Shown piece by piece: positions 5,789-7,545 of a DNA stretch of 7,545 bases. Position 1 is the stretch's first letter. Each line of letters begins with the position of its first letter. The notes under the pieces are model-generated. The model did no database searches. It was not told the DNA's origin and saw only the letters and a list, made by a program, of their open reading frames with translations. A program made the translations under genes and the position numbers. Location: positions 1-7,545 of the forward strand of contig JAFSFU010000116.1 in NCBI GenBank assembly GCA_017435025.1, written 5' to 3'. The stretch comes from Lachnospiraceae bacterium (GTDB taxonomy: Bacteria; Bacillota_A; Clostridia; Lachnospirales; Lachnospiraceae).

Positions 5789-6768
5789 CAAAAGAGATTC
5801 TGGTGACAATTCCTGTTTCTGAGGAACATAAGAAATATCTGGAAGAAAAAGCTGCTTCCGGCAATTACAATTGCTGTTTCCGTTATATATTAGGAAAAGA
5901 TGTAAAAAAAGAGGATGTGGATCGCACAAATGTGATCGTTGGTAATCTGCCTCCTGCATTGCTTCAGGGTGCACCGAATCTGGAGTGGGTGCAGTTAAAC
6001 TCTGCGGGAGCAGACCAGTACACGAAGCCGGGAGTTCTTCCGGAAGGTACATTGCTTACCAATGCAACCGGTGCGTATGGCCTTGCTGTTTCGGAACATA
6101 TGGTGGCGCAGGTCTTCGATCTGATCCGCCGCTTCAACCAGTACCATAAAAATCAGATGAACCATGTGTGGCAGCATATGGGAAAGACTATGGGCAGCAT
6201 TATTTCTGTGGAAGGTTCCACCGTTCTGGTGCTCGGCATCGGTGATATCGGCGGTGATTTCGCAAAGAAAATGAAGGCTCTTGGTGCATATACCATCGGC
6301 ATCCGCAGAACGAACAAGGAAAAACCGGAGTATCTGGATGAGCAGTATACGTTAGATGCACTGGATTCCTTATTGCCGCGTGCAGATATTGTTGCTATGG
6401 TCCTTCCGGGCGGTGACGCGACCAATCATTTAATGGATGAGCGGAGACTTCGTCTCATGAAGAAGGGCTCCTACTTGATCAATGTGGGCCGTGGAAATGC
6501 CATCGATCCGAAGGCTCTTCTTAAGGTATTGGAGGAGAAACATCTTGGCGGCTGCAGTCTGGATGTGACAGAGCCGGAGCCGCTGCCTGCAGATGATCCG
6601 CTTTGGGATCTGGATAATCTGGTGATCACACCGCATGTGGCAGGCAACTTTTTCCTTCAGGAGACATTTGAACGTATTGTACGTATCGCAGGCGGTAATC
6701 TGGAAGCATGGGCAATTGGCAGAGAACTTGAAAATATGGTAGATTTTGTAACAGGATACAAAAAGTAG
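5776..6768 (+). CDS. D-2-hydroxyacid dehydrogenase, probably NADP-preferring
   Basis: This 330-residue enzyme belongs to the D-isomer-specific 2-hydroxyacid dehydrogenase family, which interconverts 2-oxoacids and D-2-hydroxyacids. The substrate-domain loop LNSAGADQY (74-82) and the hinge NATGAYGLAVSEHM (96-109) precede the Rossmann motif GIGDIG (154-159). The catalytic trio is Arg239 (VGRG), Glu268 (EPLP) and His287 (TPHVAG). After the second Rossmann strand the sequence reads GIRRTN (175-180): the acidic residue that holds NAD is absent and Arg177-Arg178 are present, which by family precedent favours NADP(H). The substrate cannot be read; glyoxylate/hydroxypyruvate-type or branched 2-oxoacid reductases are candidates. 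The gene overlaps the peptidase by 13 bases and ends nine bases before deoC, so it is co-transcribed with both. Confidence 0.92.
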   Translation: MGNLTKEILVTIPVSEEHKKYLEEKAASGNYNCCFRYILGKDVKKEDVDRTNVIVGNLPPALLQGAPNLEWVQLNSAGADQYTKPGVLPEGTLLTNATGAYGLAVSEHMVAQVFDLIRRFNQYHKNQMNHVWQHMGKTMGSIISVEGSTVLVLGIGDIGGDFAKKMKALGAYTIGIRRTNKEKPEYLDEQYTLDALDSLLPRADIVAMVLPGGDATNHLMDERRLRLMKKGSYLINVGRGNAIDPKALLKVLEEKHLGGCSLDVTEPEPLPADDPLWDLDNLVITPHVAGNFFLQETFERIVRIAGGNLEAWAIGRELENMVDFVTGYKK

Positions 6769-6777
6769 AGGTGTAAT

Positions 6778-7452
6778 ATGACATACAGAGAAATTTTATC
6801 AAAAGTGGATCATACGTTATTAAAACAGCCTGCAACATGGGAACAGATCAAGCAGATCTGTGACGATGCAGTTACATTTGGCACAGCATCCATCTGTATT
6901 CCGCCGTCTTACGTGAAGCAGTGTGCGGATTATCTGAATGGAAAAGTTCCGGTATGTACGGTGATTGGTTTCCCGAATGGATACAATACGACTGCAGTGA
7001 AGGTGGCGGAGACCGCAGATGCAGTAAAAAATGGTGCCAAAGAGATTGATATGGTCATCAACATTGGTTGGGTGAAGGATGGAAGATATGATCTTGTTCT
7101 GGACGAAATCAACGCGATCAAAGAGGCTTGCGATGGCAACATTTTAAAGGTGATCATTGAAACTTGCCTTTTGACAGAAGAAGAGAAGATTCAGATGTGT
7201 AAAGTTGTGACAGAATCCAAGGCAGATTTTATTAAGACATCCACCGGTTTTTCTGCAGCCGGTGCGACATTTGAAGATATCGCTCTGATGGCAGATCATA
7301 TGGGACCAGGCAAGTTTATTAAAGCGGCAGGCGGAATTGCAGATTTCAACGATGCGGTAAAGTTTGTTGGTCTCGGTGCAGATCGTCTTGGAACCAGCCG
7401 CCTGGCAGATCAGGCGAAAAAAGGAGGGTATGATCTGGATGCAGAAATATAA
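6778..7452 (+). CDS. deoC: Deoxyribose-phosphate aldolase
   Basis: The enzyme cleaves 2-deoxyribose-5-phosphate to acetaldehyde and glyceraldehyde-3-phosphate (EC 4.1.2.4), a class I aldolase with a TIM barrel. At 224 residues it matches the short Gram-positive type. Visible landmarks are VDHTLLK (10-16), GFPNG (64-68), EIDMVINIG with catalytic Asp91, the Schiff-base lysine Lys153 in FIKTSTGF, the second active-site lysine Lys182 in IKAAGGI, and the phosphate loop GADRLGTSR (200-208). A GAGG ribosome site (6768-6771) overlaps the dehydrogenase stop and lies six bases from ATG. It overlaps deoB by 14 bases, placing the two consecutive deoxyribose steps in one coupled unit. Confidence 0.97.
   Translation: MTYREILSKVDHTLLKQPATWEQIKQICDDAVTFGTASICIPPSYVKQCADYLNGKVPVCTVIGFPNGYNTTAVKVAETADAVKNGAKEIDMVINIGWVKDGRYDLVLDEINAIKEACDGNILKVIIETCLLTEEEKIQMCKVVTESKADFIKTSTGFSAAGATFEDIALMADHMGPGKFIKAAGGIADFNDAVKFVGLGADRLGTSRLADQAKKGGYDLDAEI
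7421..7427 (+). promoter_or_regulatory. Ribosome binding site of deoB inside deoC
   Basis: AAGGAGG lies within the last codons of deoC. The in-frame ATG at 7430 is only two bases away, too close to be initiated from it; ATG 7439 is 11 bases away, slightly long but usable, and gives the family-typical N-terminus. Confidence 0.65.
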
Positions 7453-7545
7453 TCGTGTATTTGTGATCGTTGTTGACTCTCTTGGAATCGGTGCATTGCC
7501 GGATTCCGAGAAATTCGGCGATGTGGGTGTCAATACACTGGGACA
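7439..7545 (+). CDS. deoB: Phosphopentomutase, N-terminal fragment cut by the window edge
   Basis: Thirty-five complete codons are present and the frame stays open to the end. The start [35 protein letters not shown] is the hallmark N-terminus of phosphopentomutase (family length about 390), a metalloenzyme of the alkaline phosphatase superfamily. It moves phosphate between C1 and C5 of ribose or deoxyribose (EC 5.4.2.7). Asp13 in VVDS is the expected manganese ligand, and GIGALPD is conserved. Its product feeds the aldolase encoded just upstream. The catalytic threonine and C-terminal metal ligands lie outside the window. Only the truncation by the window limits this call. Confidence 0.93.
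   Translation, partial: MQKYNRVFVIVVDSLGIGALPDSEKFGDVGVNTLG

Noticed and set aside
4955..6052. 365-codon minus-strand open frame opposite the aminopeptidase and dehydrogenase
   Set aside because: It spans two real genes on the other strand; the low-complexity Cys/His/Leu-rich translation shows no family motif, so it is a codon-bias shadow.
7430..7438. Alternative deoB start at ATG 7430
   Set aside because: It is only two bases from the GGAGG, and the three extra residues (MIW) are not expected; MQKYNRVF matches the usual phosphopentomutase start.

Overview
The window looks like chromosomal DNA from a Gram-positive Firmicute, most likely a Clostridia/Lachnospiraceae-type gut anaerobe. The reasons are strong GGAGG-type ribosome sites at most genes, tight head-to-tail packing with short overlaps, A/T-rich intergenic DNA around moderate-GC genes, and the protein families present. 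This assignment is inference from style, not from a marker gene. All genes with a recognised function are housekeeping or metabolic. I see no tRNA, rRNA, CRISPR array, insertion sequence or phage gene.

Layout. Bases 1-205 are an A/T-rich leader with no convincing gene and a promoter near 138-166. It precedes a nicotinamidase/isochorismatase-family cysteine hydrolase (206-733). After a 70-base gap with an A/T-rich perfect palindrome (757-780) comes a 495-residue Sel1-repeat protein with an N-terminal four-cysteine zinc-ribbon-like knuckle (804-2291). It meets, tail to tail, a 158-residue protein of unknown function on the minus strand (2322-2798). A 14-bp hairpin between the two stop codons probably terminates both transcripts.

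From 2799 to 2943 is a divergent promoter region. To its right runs a five-gene plus-strand cluster: asparagine synthetase A (asnA, 2944-3948), a long-form M24B Xaa-Pro aminopeptidase (3977-5788), a D-2-hydroxyacid dehydrogenase (5776-6768), deoxyribose-phosphate aldolase (deoC, 6778-7452) and the start of phosphopentomutase (deoB, from 7439, cut by the window edge). Gaps are 28 bases or less and two junctions overlap by 13 and 14 bases, so this is very probably one operon.

How the genes work together. deoB and deoC are consecutive steps of deoxynucleoside salvage: deoxyribose-1-phosphate to deoxyribose-5-phosphate, then to acetaldehyde and glyceraldehyde-3-phosphate. asnA and the prolyl peptidase belong to amino-acid and peptide metabolism, and the dehydrogenase reduces 2-oxoacids. 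The cluster reads as a general nitrogen/carbon scavenging operon rather than one pathway. The least explained element is the minus-strand 158-residue protein. It has no lysine, cysteine or tryptophan, is rich in threonine and proline, and has an upstream sequence resembling a late-sporulation (sigma-K-type) promoter.
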